Part shown: positions 27,392-37,225 of the stretch, piece after piece | Layout of the letters: the number at the start of each line of letters is the position of its first letter | How positions within the stretch are numbered: position 1 is the first letter of the stretch | Translations under genes and position numbers: made by a program | Assembly (NCBI RefSeq): GCF_021379005.1 | Contig: NZ_CP075171.1 | Coordinates: forward strand, 2,108,001-2,172,000 | Length of the DNA: 64,000 nt | Reading direction: 5' to 3' | Origin: Leptodesmis sichuanensis A121 | GTDB taxonomy: Bacteria > Cyanobacteriota > Cyanobacteriia > Leptolyngbyales > Leptolyngbyaceae | Notes under the pieces: model-generated | Seen by the model: only the letters and a program-made list of their open reading frames with translations | Database searches by the model: none | Told to the model about the DNA's origin: nothing

Positions 27392-28638
27392 GGTTCTCCC
27401 GTTAGTACTGTGATAACTTTATTTAATCAGAGAAGCAGGCTAATAGTCTTTCTCGAAAATTGTTGAAATTGACAAAGCCATAAGCTTGCCGTTTAATCAA
27501 TTTAATTCGGTTGTTGATTCCCTCCATTGCGCCACTCGTTGTGCGATTCCGAAAGTAGTTGCTAATCCCATCTAAATGGTTACGAATCGTTGTGCTTGCT
27601 TCACTATAGACGACTCGCGCTTGATCGAGCCACCCTTGGATCTGACGCTTGCCTTCCTCAACGGTTAATGGTTGTTCATAAATCGCGCGAAACTCTTCTT
27701 TCCACTCATAGGCTTTTCCTAATCGCTTTGACCGTTTCAGAATCTCTTCTAACTTTGTCTTTTCTTCTGCTGTTAAATCCTTGCCATTCTTGAGCAAAAT
27801 GAATTTGCTACCTCGGTCTGATACACCCGATTGTCTACGAATTTTATTTAACTCCTCATTGACTAATTTCATGACATGAAAGCGGTCAATCACTACCACG
27901 GCATTGGGAAACACTTTCTTGACTACCTTTGGGAATCCTCCCCACATATCCACGCTCACCTCTTCAACTTTTGCACGCACCTCTATGGGCTGCTGCTTCA
28001 GGATTTCAATAATGTCTTCCTGTTGGTGACTGTCAATCACTTCAATCAATTTCCCGGCCTCAACGTCGCCGATAACGGTGGCGAAGTTTTGATGCCCTTT
28101 CCGCTTGCTGATTTCATCAATCCCAATGCGTTTGACTCCTGCCCATCCCGTGTTTTTTTCTGTGCATACTGATGCTTGAAAATCCCTTCAATGCGCTCAA
28201 AGCTTAATCCTTCTACGCGACCCACTTGCTCCATACTTGACAGTTGTACTTGCTGGTAAATATGCTCCTCATAGCGTCGAGTGTACTGCCGTCCTGCATC
28301 CATAAATGTCAATGACTCAGTAAAATAACGTTGGCAATCACGACAATAAAACTGACGACGAGGAATTTTCAAATAAGTGACTTGGCCAAAAATCGATAGG
28401 TCTCGAATCAAAATCGGACGGTTTTGATGCAACTCTGAACTTGATTTCTTACAGTGTGGACAGCTAGATTCTTGATTGAGCAAGCGCAACTTTAAGTACA
28501 CTTCATTGTCTTTTTGAATGCAACTTTCAACCGTAACGTGAGGGAAGTTAAGCAATCTATCAAGATGTATGTCCATTGGCGCAATCCCTGACTGAAAGTA
28601 TCATATTATACGATTTTCACCCCGGATCCGGAAGAGCC
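27392..28638 (-). mobile_element. ISL3-family element, copy 2 (1,247 bp)
   Basis: A complete element between AACGGGAGAACC-type and GGCTCTTCCGG-type ends, in reverse orientation, flanked by a perfect 8-bp duplication AATCATTT (27384-27391 and 28639-28646). It is inserted in the multi-domain kinase gene. It differs from copy 3 by only a few bases. Confidence 0.95.
27423..28576 (-). CDS. ISL3-family transposase, two frames joined at an A7 run
   Basis: Frame 1 (28576-28046) encodes the zinc-ribbon N-terminus (CPHCKKSSSELH, FYCRDCQRYF) but runs out of frame after seven A's (28153-28159). The continuing -1 frame gives KRIGIDEISKRKGH and reaches 27423 with the second Asp and the Glu (SGAMEGINNRI). 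Neither piece alone has all three catalytic acids; a one-base slip yields about 384 aa. Copy 3 has the same run. Confidence 0.85.
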
Positions 28639-28753
28639 AATCATTTGTACAACTCGGTTGAAAGATGCCTCCTGTGCAAGCCGCTGTTTTAGGGCTAATT
28701 CAACCTGCTTACGACGGGTGACATCACGACCCACCAACAGCACAGTGCCATTA

Positions 28754-29879
28754 TTGCTCCGGCAACTAAACACAAGACATAATGAATATACAGGCACAAG
28801 GAGGTTTGTGATGGATAAACCAGATGCCAGGCACCTCTCGATAGAAACCCAAAACTACCTGCGGCAGCAAGCGATTCGCCTCCGAGAGCAGGGCAAACGG
28901 GTTAAAGACATTAGTGAGTATTTGGGCGTTCACCGCAACACGGTATGGGAATGGTGGTGGGAGTATGAACATTATGGAGAGGATGCTCTCTATCAGTTAG
29001 AGCGGGGACGACAAGTGGGGGAGGGGCGAACCTTGGAGCGCTGGCAGGAAGAGGCCGTGCAAACGGCGATGCAAGATCATTTTCCGGAAGATTACCAGAT
29101 TGATAGTGCCCTGTGGACAAGACGAGCGGTGCAGGCATTAATGGAGCAAGTGTGTCAGGTGAAAATGCCAATTCGCACGGTGGGAGAGTATTTGAAACGC
29201 TGGGGGTACACGCCCAAGAAACCCGTAGAGCGAGCCTACGAGCAAGACCCAAAGACGGTACAACGGTGGTTGGAACACGAGTATCCGGAGATTGAGCAAC
29301 GGGCCAAAACCGAAGGAGCAGAGATTGCTTGGGGGGATGAATCAGGCGTGTCCTCGACTGAGTATGGCGGACGAGGGTATGCCTTGCTGGGCACGTCTCC
29401 TGAGATTCGTCCCAGTGAGCGCAACCGAGAGCGCGTCAATTACATTGCCAGTGTGAGTAACCAGGGAGGAGTCCAGTTTATGCTCTACACTTGCACGTTG
29501 GCAGCAGAACTGTTCATCCGATTTTGCCAGCGGTTGATCGCCAAGCGCCAGCGGAAACTATTTTGGATTGTGGACCGGCATCCCGTGCATCGGCAACAGA
29601 GCGTGAAACAGTGGTTACGAGAACACCTCGAGCAGATTGAGTTATTTTACTTACCCTCCTATTCGCCAGAATTGAATCCAACTGAATACTTCAATGGTGA
29701 TGTGAAGCAGGGCGTGCATGACAAACCACCGAGTCGTAATTTGAAGCAGTTGAAAGGGCGAGTGTTATCTCAATTGCGGAAGTTACAGAAGCTACCTGCT
29801 CGGATTAGAAATTATTTCAAGCATCCATTGATTGCTTATGCTGCGTTGTAGAATGCATTCTATTTTATTGCCGAGGCAA
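28754..29879 (+). mobile_element. IS630-family element with TA duplication
   Basis: The ends TTGCTCCGGCAA and TTGCCGAGGCAA are imperfect inverted repeats bordered by TA on both sides (28752-28753 and 29880-29881), the target duplication typical of IS630/Tc1. It holds one transposase gene. Excision with one TA restores the kinase frame precisely. Confidence 0.92.
28811..29851 (+). CDS. IS630-family transposase, 346 aa
   Basis: A helix-turn-helix N-terminus (RLREQGKRVKDISEYLGVHR, winged helix) and a DDE domain: IAWGDESGV (D1), FWIVDRHPVHRQ (D2) and YLPSYSPELNPTEYFNGDVK (E3). ATG 28811 is chosen because AAGGAGG lies six bases upstream. The frame is intact, so the element may be active. Confidence 0.94.
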   Translation: MDKPDARHLSIETQNYLRQQAIRLREQGKRVKDISEYLGVHRNTVWEWWWEYEHYGEDALYQLERGRQVGEGRTLERWQEEAVQTAMQDHFPEDYQIDSALWTRRAVQALMEQVCQVKMPIRTVGEYLKRWGYTPKKPVERAYEQDPKTVQRWLEHEYPEIEQRAKTEGAEIAWGDESGVSSTEYGGRGYALLGTSPEIRPSERNRERVNYIASVSNQGGVQFMLYTCTLAAELFIRFCQRLIAKRQRKLFWIVDRHPVHRQQSVKQWLREHLEQIELFYLPSYSPELNPTEYFNGDVKQGVHDKPPSRNLKQLKGRVLSQLRKLQKLPARIRNYFKHPLIAYAAL

Positions 29880-30639
29880 TAGGAAGTGGAGAAATGGTGG
29901 TATCAAACCAAATTTCCTCTCCCTGAATCGGTAGGGAATATTCAATTTTCACCGGCTGGCCCTGAGTTAACGCCTGTTGAATGCTATTCCATATCAGGTC
30001 TGCCCGATCCTGTGGAAAAACCTCATGGAGAGTGCGCCCTATGATGAAGTCAGCAGGCTGATACAACAGGGGATGATTCTTTGACGTCAGAATTTTAAGA
30101 CAGCGTCCTTCAGCATCTCGCACCAGCACCAGGTCATCCATCGCGGTAAAGAGAGCTTGCATTTCGTCATTAGCAATGCATAAAGCGGCTTCAACCTGTT
30201 GACATTTGGCTTCGCTGTGCTGCAACGATCGCTCAAACTGCTGTCGTTCTGCAGCTAAGCGGCTTTCTGCCAGTTGTTGAGCAGCCTTTGCTTGCTGGAG
30301 TTCCTGCTGACACTGGCGGAGTTGCTGCTCTAACTCTCGATTTCTGGCTTGGAGGTCATCGCTCATTGTTATTGGTCAGTCAGCTACATTCGTTAATATT
30401 AAATCCCACTTTCCGCCCTTTAAGTGTCACACTCAAACATTTAACCCTGAAAGCCTTGCTGAGCAAAGAATATGAGGCTATTAGTTCGCATGAACCATTA
30501 GAGCGCAGTTGAGAATAGATGCTGTTTATTGAGATAAATCTCTGGCCAAGGCTTCTGGGAGTCCGTGGCTGCGTCGTTAATCCCTGATGTGCCAGTTGAA
30601 AGTGCGGAATGTGGGTTAAATTTTCCCTCTCTCTACTTC

Positions 30640-31098
30640 ATGTCTGCTTACCAAACCTTTGAACAGTCCATTCCCATCAAAGCCAGTGCGATCGTGGTCG
30701 AAAAATGCCTGACTGACCTGGATCTGATGCATCGCTGGCTTAATCCTGCCTTACGGTGTGAACCGATCGGAGAGTGGTCAACTCAGATTGGTAGCCAGAG
30801 CCGTTTCGTCATCCAATTTCCCTTCTGGCAGCCCACGTTAACCAGTGTGGTGATCGAGCGAGAACCGGGCTTGATCGTCTGGAGCTTTAAGGGCTTTTTT
30901 ACAGGCCGCGATCGCTGGGAGTGCAACCCTGAGCTAGATAGCACCCGCCTGGTCAATCGCTTTGAGTTCACAATTCCCAACCCTCTGGTACAGTTTGGCT
31001 TCAACACCTTCGCCGCCCGCTGGACACAGCAGGATATGCAAGCCCAACTCCGCCGCCTGAAACAGGTAGCAGAGGAAATTTACTTGAGTGGAAAGTGA
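30640..31098 (+). CDS. SRPBCC (START/Bet v1-like) protein, 152 aa
   Basis: The pattern YQTFEQSIPIKASAIVVEKC ... LDLMHRWLNPALRCEPIGEW ... GSQSRFVIQFPFW and a C-terminal long helix (WTQQDMQAQLRRLKQVAEEI) match polyketide-cyclase/dehydrase-like SRPBCC proteins with a hydrophobic ligand pocket. The start MSAYQTFEQ is preferred over an upstream open stretch. Ligand unknown. It lies between the broken kinase and the giant fusion gene in the same direction as the latter (97-bp gap). Confidence 0.85.
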   Translation: MSAYQTFEQSIPIKASAIVVEKCLTDLDLMHRWLNPALRCEPIGEWSTQIGSQSRFVIQFPFWQPTLTSVVIEREPGLIVWSFKGFFTGRDRWECNPELDSTRLVNRFEFTIPNPLVQFGFNTFAARWTQQDMQAQLRRLKQVAEEIYLSGK

Positions 31099-31195
31099 AA
31101 CCACTCCCCATCTCCTCAAAGTAAAGATTTTGGCTCAAATTCTCTGACTGTCTGACATTCAGTGTTAAAACAAATCACAGAATTTGGAAGATGGA

Positions 31196-34100
31196 ATGCG
31201 CCCTCTGGTTTCACTCGTAATTACGACTTACAACCGGGAATCGTTTTTGGGTGATGCGATCGCCAGCGTGCTGAAACAGACATGGTCGAATTTTGAGTTG
31301 CTGATCTGGGACGATGGCTCTACAGATGGCTCGGTGGAACTGGCGCAAGCCTATGCTCGTCAGGATGCCAGGGTACGGGTCGTGAGTGCAGAGCATCGGG
31401 GACGGGTAGCGGCGTTGAGTGCGGCGATCGCTCAGACTCAGGGAACCTACCTGGGCTGGCTGGATAGTGATGATTTCCTGCATCCAGAGGCATTGGCGCA
31501 AACGGTAGAGGTTTTAGAAGCTAATCGCGCGATCGGTATGGTCTATACCGACTATTTCGATGTCGATGAACAGGGCCAGGTTTTGGGCTATGGCTGCCGC
31601 TGTCGCATTCCTTATTCCCCAAAGCGGCTGCTGGTGGACTTTATGACGTTTCATTTCCGGCTGTTGCGGCGATCGCTGTATGACCAAGTGGGTGGGGTCG
31701 ATCGCTCCCTTGACTTTGTAGAAGACTACGACCTTTGCCTGCGGTTATCTGAAGTCACCCAAATCCATCATCTCCCACAACCGCTGTACTATTACCGCAA
31801 CCATTCTCACAATGCTTCCCAACAACTCCGTCTGGAACAAGTTTTCCGCTCCCGTGCCGTTATCCTGCAGGCACTCCAGCGACGGGGCATGGCCAATACT
31901 CATCAGCTTGATGTGGAGGTACTGACTGGACGGTTTACTCTGCGGCAATTGGAGCCAGCAGGCGGAGAGCATCAGGGTTACAGTCTATATCCATATCCAT
32001 GCTCGGCTTCGTTAGATCAGGTTCCTGTTCATCAAATGTTTCCTGGAGGTTACAGTCTATATCCATATCCATGCTCGGCTTCGTTGGCAAATCTGACCGG
32101 GGGACTTTCCCCCGCCCCCCCGCTTTGTGGGGGCCTAACTCCCCCCCACCCCCCGCAAGGTGCGGCTTGTTCAAATTTACAGCCGCTTGTAGATCACTCC
32201 AGTTTTGGTGTACCAAAGACTTTTACACTCACTATCAATTCCTTCCGCAAAAGGTTCCAGGGACAGCTACATTCGCCTGCGGCATTGGCATGGCTGGCTG
32301 TCTTGCCGTTGATGGCGACCTTGAATGCTGGAAGGGTTGAGGCTCAAGCGATCGCTCCGGCTAATGATGGCACCAATACAATTGTCACTCCGCTGGGCAA
32401 TCAATTTAATATCACAGGAGGCACTCAGGCCGGAGCGAATCTATTTCACAGCTTTCAACAATTTGGGCTGTCTTCGGGACAAATTGCCAACTTCCTGGCC
32501 AATCCCCAATTACAAAACATTTTGGCACGGGTGGTGGGTAATACTCCTTCAGTGATTGACGGCCAGATTCAAATTACGGGGGGCACGCCAAACCTGTTTC
32601 TGCTCAATCCTGCCGGGATTATTTTTGGTGCGAATGCCAGTTTAAATGTGCCTGCCTCGTTCATGGCAACGACGGCCAACAGTATTGGATTTGCCAATGG
32701 TCAATTCAATGCGGCTGGTGCAAATGTCTACGTTGCTTTAACAGGCAATCCCGATCGCCTGACCTTCACAAATCCTCAACCGGGTGCGATCGTTAATGCA
32801 GGCAGCCTCAGTGTGCCATCTGGACAATCCTTAGCGATGTTAGGGGGAACAGTTGTCAACACTGGCACCCTGTCTGCTCCGGGAGGACAAATTCTCGTCG
32901 CCGCCGTTCCTGGCTCTACCCTGGTTCGCTTCACCCAACCAGGCAATCTCCTCAGCCTGGAATTCCAACCCCTCACCCCCAATTCCCCATCCCCGATCTC
33001 CGATCCCCAATTCTCACCCCTCTCCCTTCCCCAACTGCTCACCGGAGGAAACTTAACCAGTGCCACTGGCTTGACTTTAAACCCAGACGGCACCGTTCGC
33101 TTAACGGCATCGAACACCACCATCCCCACCACCGCAGGCACCGCGATCGCGTCTGGCTCTCTGAATGCCACAGGTCAAATAGGAGGAAACATTGCCGTAG
33201 TGGGCAGTCGAGTCGGGTTAGTAGGAGCCACGGTGGATGCCTCTGGGGTCAGCGGCGGCGGCACTGTCCAAATTGGCGGCGGATATCAGGGACAGGGCAC
33301 GTTACCAAATGCCAGTCAGACTTTTGTGAGTAACGACTCGACGATTCGGGTAGATGCAACAACCCAGGGTAATGGGGGCAGAGCGATCGTCTGGGCGGAT
33401 CAATCCACCGTGTTTCAGGGCACGATTACGGCCCGTGGGGGAACCGTCAGCGGAGATGGGGGACTGGTGGAAGTATCCGGGAAGGAAAACCTGCAATATC
33501 GGGGCACGGTAGATACCACCGCTGCCAATGGCAATCCGGGGACTTTGCTATTAGATCCGGCAGATATTTTCATTGCGGCAGTGGGGGTTACTGGTTTCAC
33601 AGGGCAGGTGCTATTTGCAGATCCTGGCCCCACAACGATCACTCAAACCGATTTGCAAACCTTATCGGCTGCCACCAACATCATCATCCAGGCCACCAAT
33701 AGCATCACGTTTGATCCGGCCATTGGCACACTCAACTTTGCGAATGGCCTAGGCGGAACGATCGAGTTCAGTGCAGGTGGCCCGATTACGATGAATCCAG
33801 TGACTGTCATTAGCGCTCCTGCCAGAAATATTACTTTCACGGGAGGCAGTCTGACGCTTGGTGCTATCAATACCTCAGCCCCTACTGGAGTTACAGCCAG
33901 TGGAGGCAATATCACCTTAACTGCCACGGGAAACATTACCGCCACCGACTTGATTGGTAATGGTTACAACGTCCTTGGCCCGCAACCGTCCGGTGGGACT
34001 ATCCAGGTGACCAGTACGGCAGGAACTATCTCTGTTGGGAATATTGCTTCAACCATTGCTGCCGGCTTTTCTAATGCAGTTTCTGGTGGTTCAGTCAGTC

Positions 34101-36226
34101 TCACCACAAACAGCAATGGTGGAGACATTCAATTTCAAAGCATTGATACCCGTGGAGGCTTTGGTCTGGCTCCGGCTCCGGCCAATGGAGGCAATGTCAC
34201 CATTTCAGCCACAGGGCGAGTGACGGGAACCGGACAAGTCACGACGGCTCTTGGCAATACCATTGTGACGAATGGAGTGGCCGGAGGCAGTAATGGTTCG
34301 ATCAGCATTACCCATGATGGTGGGCCAACGAACCAGCCCTTAATTGTAGGCAGCAATGGAGCCAGTACTGGCAATGACACAAACTTTGCGATTAATACCG
34401 GTGGCGAAAGCATTTCTGGGGGACAGGTGTTTAATTTCGCCTCCAGTCCTTTTACCTCTACTGGGGGATCCATTCAAATTACCTTCACCAATACGCCACC
34501 CACGATCGCTGCTGTGCCCACTTTGCCCAGTACCTCAGTCAATACACCTATCAGCTTTTCGGTGGCTGCTCTGGGTCTTTCCCTGTTTGATTTGAATGCC
34601 GACAGTCCTCTATTCGTGCGGTTGGCAGCGATCGCTCCGGGGGCAACCTTCAAAATCAATGGAGCAACCGTTAATCCCGGAACCCTTATTCCTGCTAGTG
34701 CCACCTTAGAATTCACCCCTCCTCCTGACTTTCAAGGATTTTTAGCAAATGCGATCGCCCTCACCGTTGATGACATTATTTCAACCTCCGCGCTACGGAC
34801 GATCGGCATCAACGTCACCGCGCCCCTTTCATCAGAAGAACCCATTCCACCAGCACCCCCAACTGTACCGAATCCCTGTGCCTTGACCAGTTGTAATACC
34901 CTGAATCCACCATCGGTAGTAGCGGTTTTGCCTCCAGTTACCATTCAACCGGATACCCCGGAGGAACGATTTACGGTTGCCTTTGAAGGATATCTGGGAC
35001 TCCCAATTACTCGCAACAGGTCGATCGATGAGCAACGGGAAATTGCCCAGGCGATCGAACGGGATACGGGCGCGAAACCCGCTTTTATCTACGTCAGTTT
35101 TGTGCCTGCATTCTTAAAGGCCAGAGACAGCTTTTATGCGGTTAAGGGCCTTGATGACTCGCAGACCAGTACGGAGCGACTCAGTGATCAACTAGAACTG
35201 CTGGTAGTAACCGCAAAGGGAAATGCCATCCGACACCGCATCCCACAGGCAACCCGTGAGCAGGTGATGCGTTTGGCCCAGGAGTTTCGTCTGGAAGTGT
35301 CGGATCCGCGCAAGCTTCGCACAACCAGCTATCTACCACAGGCACAGCAACTTTATCAGTGGTTAGTGGCTCCCGTGAAAGCAGAGTTGCAGGCCCGACA
35401 GATTAATAACCTTGTGTTTTTGATGGATACGGGATTGCGATCGCTTCCTGTTGCGGCTCTCCAGGATGGCCAGAAGTTTTTGATTGAGGACTACAGCGTG
35501 GGGCTGATGCCCAGTCTCAGTCTCACCGATACTCGCTACCGGGACATTCGCGATGCCAAACTGCTGACCTTGGGCATTTCTGAAAGTACCCAGGGTCAGC
35601 CACCTCTGCCCTCCGTCCTGGTGGAAGTGTCTACCCTGGTGCAGCAAATCTGGTCAGGAACTTCGTTCTTAAATGAAAATGCTACTCTGGAAACCCTGAA
35701 AACCGCTCGCCAGAACCGTCCCTATGGGATCATTCACCTGGCGACCCATGCCGACTTTTTACCTGGAAAAGTCAATAATTCCTACATTCAACTTTGGGAC
35801 GATCGGTTGCGACTGGATCAAATCCGGCAACTGGGATGGAACGATCCGCAAGTAGAACTCCTGGTTCTAAGTGCCTGTGATACCGCCCTGGGCGATCGCG
35901 AAGCCGAACTGGGATTTGGTGGGTTAGCGGTGCAGTCTGGTGTTAAAACTGCCCTGGCCAGTCTCTGGGCCGTCAATGATGTGGCCACTGCAGCACTGAT
36001 TACCCGCTTTTACAAAGATTTGCGAACGGCTCCCATCAAGGCGGAAGCCCTGCGGCAGGCTCAATTGGCAATGCTGCGGGGCGAGGTATACATAGAAAAC
36101 AAACAAATTCGCGGTGTGGCACCGACAGGCATCCCCTTACCTGCAGACGTAACAGGTCTGCGAGACACCCAACTCTCCCATCCTTACTACTGGTCTGCAT
36201 TTACGATGATCGGGAATCCCTGGTGA
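31196..36226 (+). CDS. Fusion: family-2 glycosyltransferase, haemagglutinin-like domain and CHAT protease domain, 1676 aa
   Basis: Residues 1-260 form a GT-A glycosyltransferase 2 (LVITTYNRESFLGDAIASV, WDDGSTDGS, WLDSDDFLHPEAL). Residues about 260-345 are a repeat-derived linker. About 350-385 look like a signal peptide (SPAALAWLAVLPLMATLNAG, then VEAQA), followed by a TPS-type haemagglutination domain (NPAGIIFGANASLNVPASF) and beta-helical repeats to about 1150. About 1280-1676 form a CHAT caspase-like domain with H1518 (HLATHADF) and C1561 (LSACDTALGD). Haemagglutinin-CHAT proteins are common in cyanobacteria; the in-frame GT2 is unusual, since it would bury the signal peptide. Start ATG 31196; a TTG at 31184 is possible. 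Confidence 0.85.
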   Translation: MRPLVSLVITTYNRESFLGDAIASVLKQTWSNFELLIWDDGSTDGSVELAQAYARQDARVRVVSAEHRGRVAALSAAIAQTQGTYLGWLDSDDFLHPEALAQTVEVLEANRAIGMVYTDYFDVDEQGQVLGYGCRCRIPYSPKRLLVDFMTFHFRLLRRSLYDQVGGVDRSLDFVEDYDLCLRLSEVTQIHHLPQPLYYYRNHSHNASQQLRLEQVFRSRAVILQALQRRGMANTHQLDVEVLTGRFTLRQLEPAGGEHQGYSLYPYPCSASLDQVPVHQMFPGGYSLYPYPCSASLANLTGGLSPAPPLCGGLTPPHPPQGAACSNLQPLVDHSSFGVPKTFTLTINSFRKRFQGQLHSPAALAWLAVLPLMATLNAGRVEAQAIAPANDGTNTIVTPLGNQFNITGGTQAGANLFHSFQQFGLSSGQIANFLANPQLQNILARVVGNTPSVIDGQIQITGGTPNLFLLNPAGIIFGANASLNVPASFMATTANSIGFANGQFNAAGANVYVALTGNPDRLTFTNPQPGAIVNAGSLSVPSGQSLAMLGGTVVNTGTLSAPGGQILVAAVPGSTLVRFTQPGNLLSLEFQPLTPNSPSPISDPQFSPLSLPQLLTGGNLTSATGLTLNPDGTVRLTASNTTIPTTAGTAIASGSLNATGQIGGNIAVVGSRVGLVGATVDASGVSGGGTVQIGGGYQGQGTLPNASQTFVSNDSTIRVDATTQGNGGRAIVWADQSTVFQGTITARGGTVSGDGGLVEVSGKENLQYRGTVDTTAANGNPGTLLLDPADIFIAAVGVTGFTGQVLFADPGPTTITQTDLQTLSAATNIIIQATNSITFDPAIGTLNFANGLGGTIEFSAGGPITMNPVTVISAPARNITFTGGSLTLGAINTSAPTGVTASGGNITLTATGNITATDLIGNGYNVLGPQPSGGTIQVTSTAGTISVGNIASTIAAGFSNAVSGGSVSLTTNSNGGDIQFQSIDTRGGFGLAPAPANGGNVTISATGRVTGTGQVTTALGNTIVTNGVAGGSNGSISITHDGGPTNQPLIVGSNGASTGNDTNFAINTGGESISGGQVFNFASSPFTSTGGSIQITFTNTPPTIAAVPTLPSTSVNTPISFSVAALGLSLFDLNADSPLFVRLAAIAPGATFKINGATVNPGTLIPASATLEFTPPPDFQGFLANAIALTVDDIISTSALRTIGINVTAPLSSEEPIPPAPPTVPNPCALTSCNTLNPPSVVAVLPPVTIQPDTPEERFTVAFEGYLGLPITRNRSIDEQREIAQAIERDTGAKPAFIYVSFVPAFLKARDSFYAVKGLDDSQTSTERLSDQLELLVVTAKGNAIRHRIPQATREQVMRLAQEFRLEVSDPRKLRTTSYLPQAQQLYQWLVAPVKAELQARQINNLVFLMDTGLRSLPVAALQDGQKFLIEDYSVGLMPSLSLTDTRYRDIRDAKLLTLGISESTQGQPPLPSVLVEVSTLVQQIWSGTSFLNENATLETLKTARQNRPYGIIHLATHADFLPGKVNNSYIQLWDDRLRLDQIRQLGWNDPQVELLVLSACDTALGDREAELGFGGLAVQSGVKTALASLWAVNDVATAALITRFYKDLRTAPIKAEALRQAQLAMLRGEVYIENKQIRGVAPTGIPLPADVTGLRDTQLSHPYYWSAFTMIGNPW
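31976..32085 (+). repeat. Two 38-bp direct repeats, 72-bp period, in the fusion linker
   Basis: Identical 38-mers at 31976-32013 and 32048-32085, beginning GGTTACAGTCTATATCC, separated by 34 bp and in the same reading frame (GYSLYPYPCSASL). A C-rich palindromic stretch (32101-32150) follows. Confidence 0.85.
32960..33035. repeat. Heptamer-type repeat inside the haemagglutinin domain
   Basis: CCCCAATTC/CCCCGATCT-like iterations in frame, translated as a Pro/Ser-rich stretch around NSPSPISDPQFSPLS. Confidence 0.65.
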
Positions 36227-37133
36227 GGGGGTTGCTCTCTACATATAAAACCACCTTGACTGGGCCAAACTGCTGGCGAATGACTCGTTCCACCCGCGCC
36301 GCAATAGTTGAGGCTACAGTCATGCATTCTGGATGCAAAATCAGCCGCATTTCGATATATACCAACCGACCTACCAGACCACGGGATTGAATCGCATAAC
36401 AGTGCAGGATGCCTTCGACCTGACGCACAGTGGCGGTTAATGCCTCTGGCGCGATCGCCACTTGCTGCATCAAGGAGGGGAGTTGCCGATTGAGCACCTG
36501 CCATCCGGTGATCACAGCAATCAGGACAATCACGCCAGCCAGGACAGGATCTAACCAGCGTAGCCCCAAATTACTGCCAATTAATCCCAGCAGAATCAAG
36601 ATCATCAAACTGGCATCGATCAGGCTGTGGCGGAAGCTGAGTTTGAGAGTGGGCTGATTATGCATTCTGGCCTGATAGTATCCCACAATGCCTACAATCA
36701 AGCCGATCGCCGTGGCACTTCCCAAAAGCTGGATGAGAGAGATGGGGATTGGAATGGGGGCGGCGATCGAGGCATCGCTCCTTCCGCCGATCAATTGCTG
36801 TCCAGCCCTACTTAATAGACTGCAACAGGCAAAGCCCATCACCCCCACCAGCAGGAAGGCCAACCCTGATTCCCAGCGACCATGCCCAAAAGCATCCCGT
36901 CTAGCAGGATGAGTCGGAGACAGAACCAGCAAACTGAGCAGCAAGCTAAAATTGGCGATCAATGTCAGCAACCCTCCGGCCATCAGGCTGAGAGAGCCAC
37001 TCGCCCACCCGACCCACACCTTAATGGCTAACAGCATCACCATCAGCCACAACGCAATCAGCAAAAGCCACCAGCCCAGCCATCGACGACCTTGCGCTTC
37101 TGCTATAGCTCCTAACACCATGTTTTTACCCAC
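36201..37133 (-). CDS. Cation diffusion facilitator-like membrane protein, 310 aa
   Basis: Six hydrophobic segments and a C-terminal ferredoxin-like domain (RQVEGILHCYAIQSRGLVGR, YIEMRLILHPECMT) place it in the CDF family of divalent-metal exporters. In TM5 the HxxxD pair is kept (RHSLIDAS). In TM2 the expected D-xxx-D/H pair is replaced (SLSLMAGGLLTLIAN has Gly and Thr), so half of the transport site is missing. Its 3' end overlaps the convergent fusion gene by 26 bp. The start could be M1 or M5. Confidence 0.82.
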   Translation of the reverse strand: MGKNMVLGAIAEAQGRRWLGWWLLLIALWLMVMLLAIKVWVGWASGSLSLMAGGLLTLIANFSLLLSLLVLSPTHPARRDAFGHGRWESGLAFLLVGVMGFACCSLLSRAGQQLIGGRSDASIAAPIPIPISLIQLLGSATAIGLIVGIVGYYQARMHNQPTLKLSFRHSLIDASLMILILLGLIGSNLGLRWLDPVLAGVIVLIAVITGWQVLNRQLPSLMQQVAIAPEALTATVRQVEGILHCYAIQSRGLVGRLVYIEMRLILHPECMTVASTIAARVERVIRQQFGPVKVVLYVESNPLTRDSRSS

Positions 37134-37225
37134 AAAAAGTGTTGAATAAGGGAGAGAAAAATCTCCTCTTAATTATCAACAGCAAATTTCGGTTTGCACG
37201 AAAACATTTGCCTGGTATCCCAACC

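Larger units (their letters stand above)
23910..30366 (-). pseudogene. Interrupted multi-PAS/GAF (cyanobacteriochrome-like) histidine kinase
   Basis: One gene in four pieces. From the 5' end: coiled coil plus PAS (30366-29882), then IS630 (28754-29879), then the rest of the PAS (28751-28647), then ISL3 (27392-28638), then GAF, three PAS and a GAF (27391-25206), then an in-frame TGA (25203-25205), then a DXCF-type GAF, HisKA_2 (LLKEIHHRVKNNLQIISSL) and ATPase (NELVSNSLKYAF, DNGVGIPEAV) to 23910. Removing each IS with one copy of its target duplication restores the frame exactly (PLPNGTVLLVGRDV; NRVVQMIRNSLDLN). The intact protein would be about 1,350 residues. The TGA replaces a Trp conserved in the following GAF. 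Confidence 0.92.

Noticed and set aside
31976-32085. Two 38-bp repeats with a 34-bp spacer as a mini CRISPR array
   Set aside because: Only two units, lying in frame inside a coding region, no leader and no cas genes in the window.
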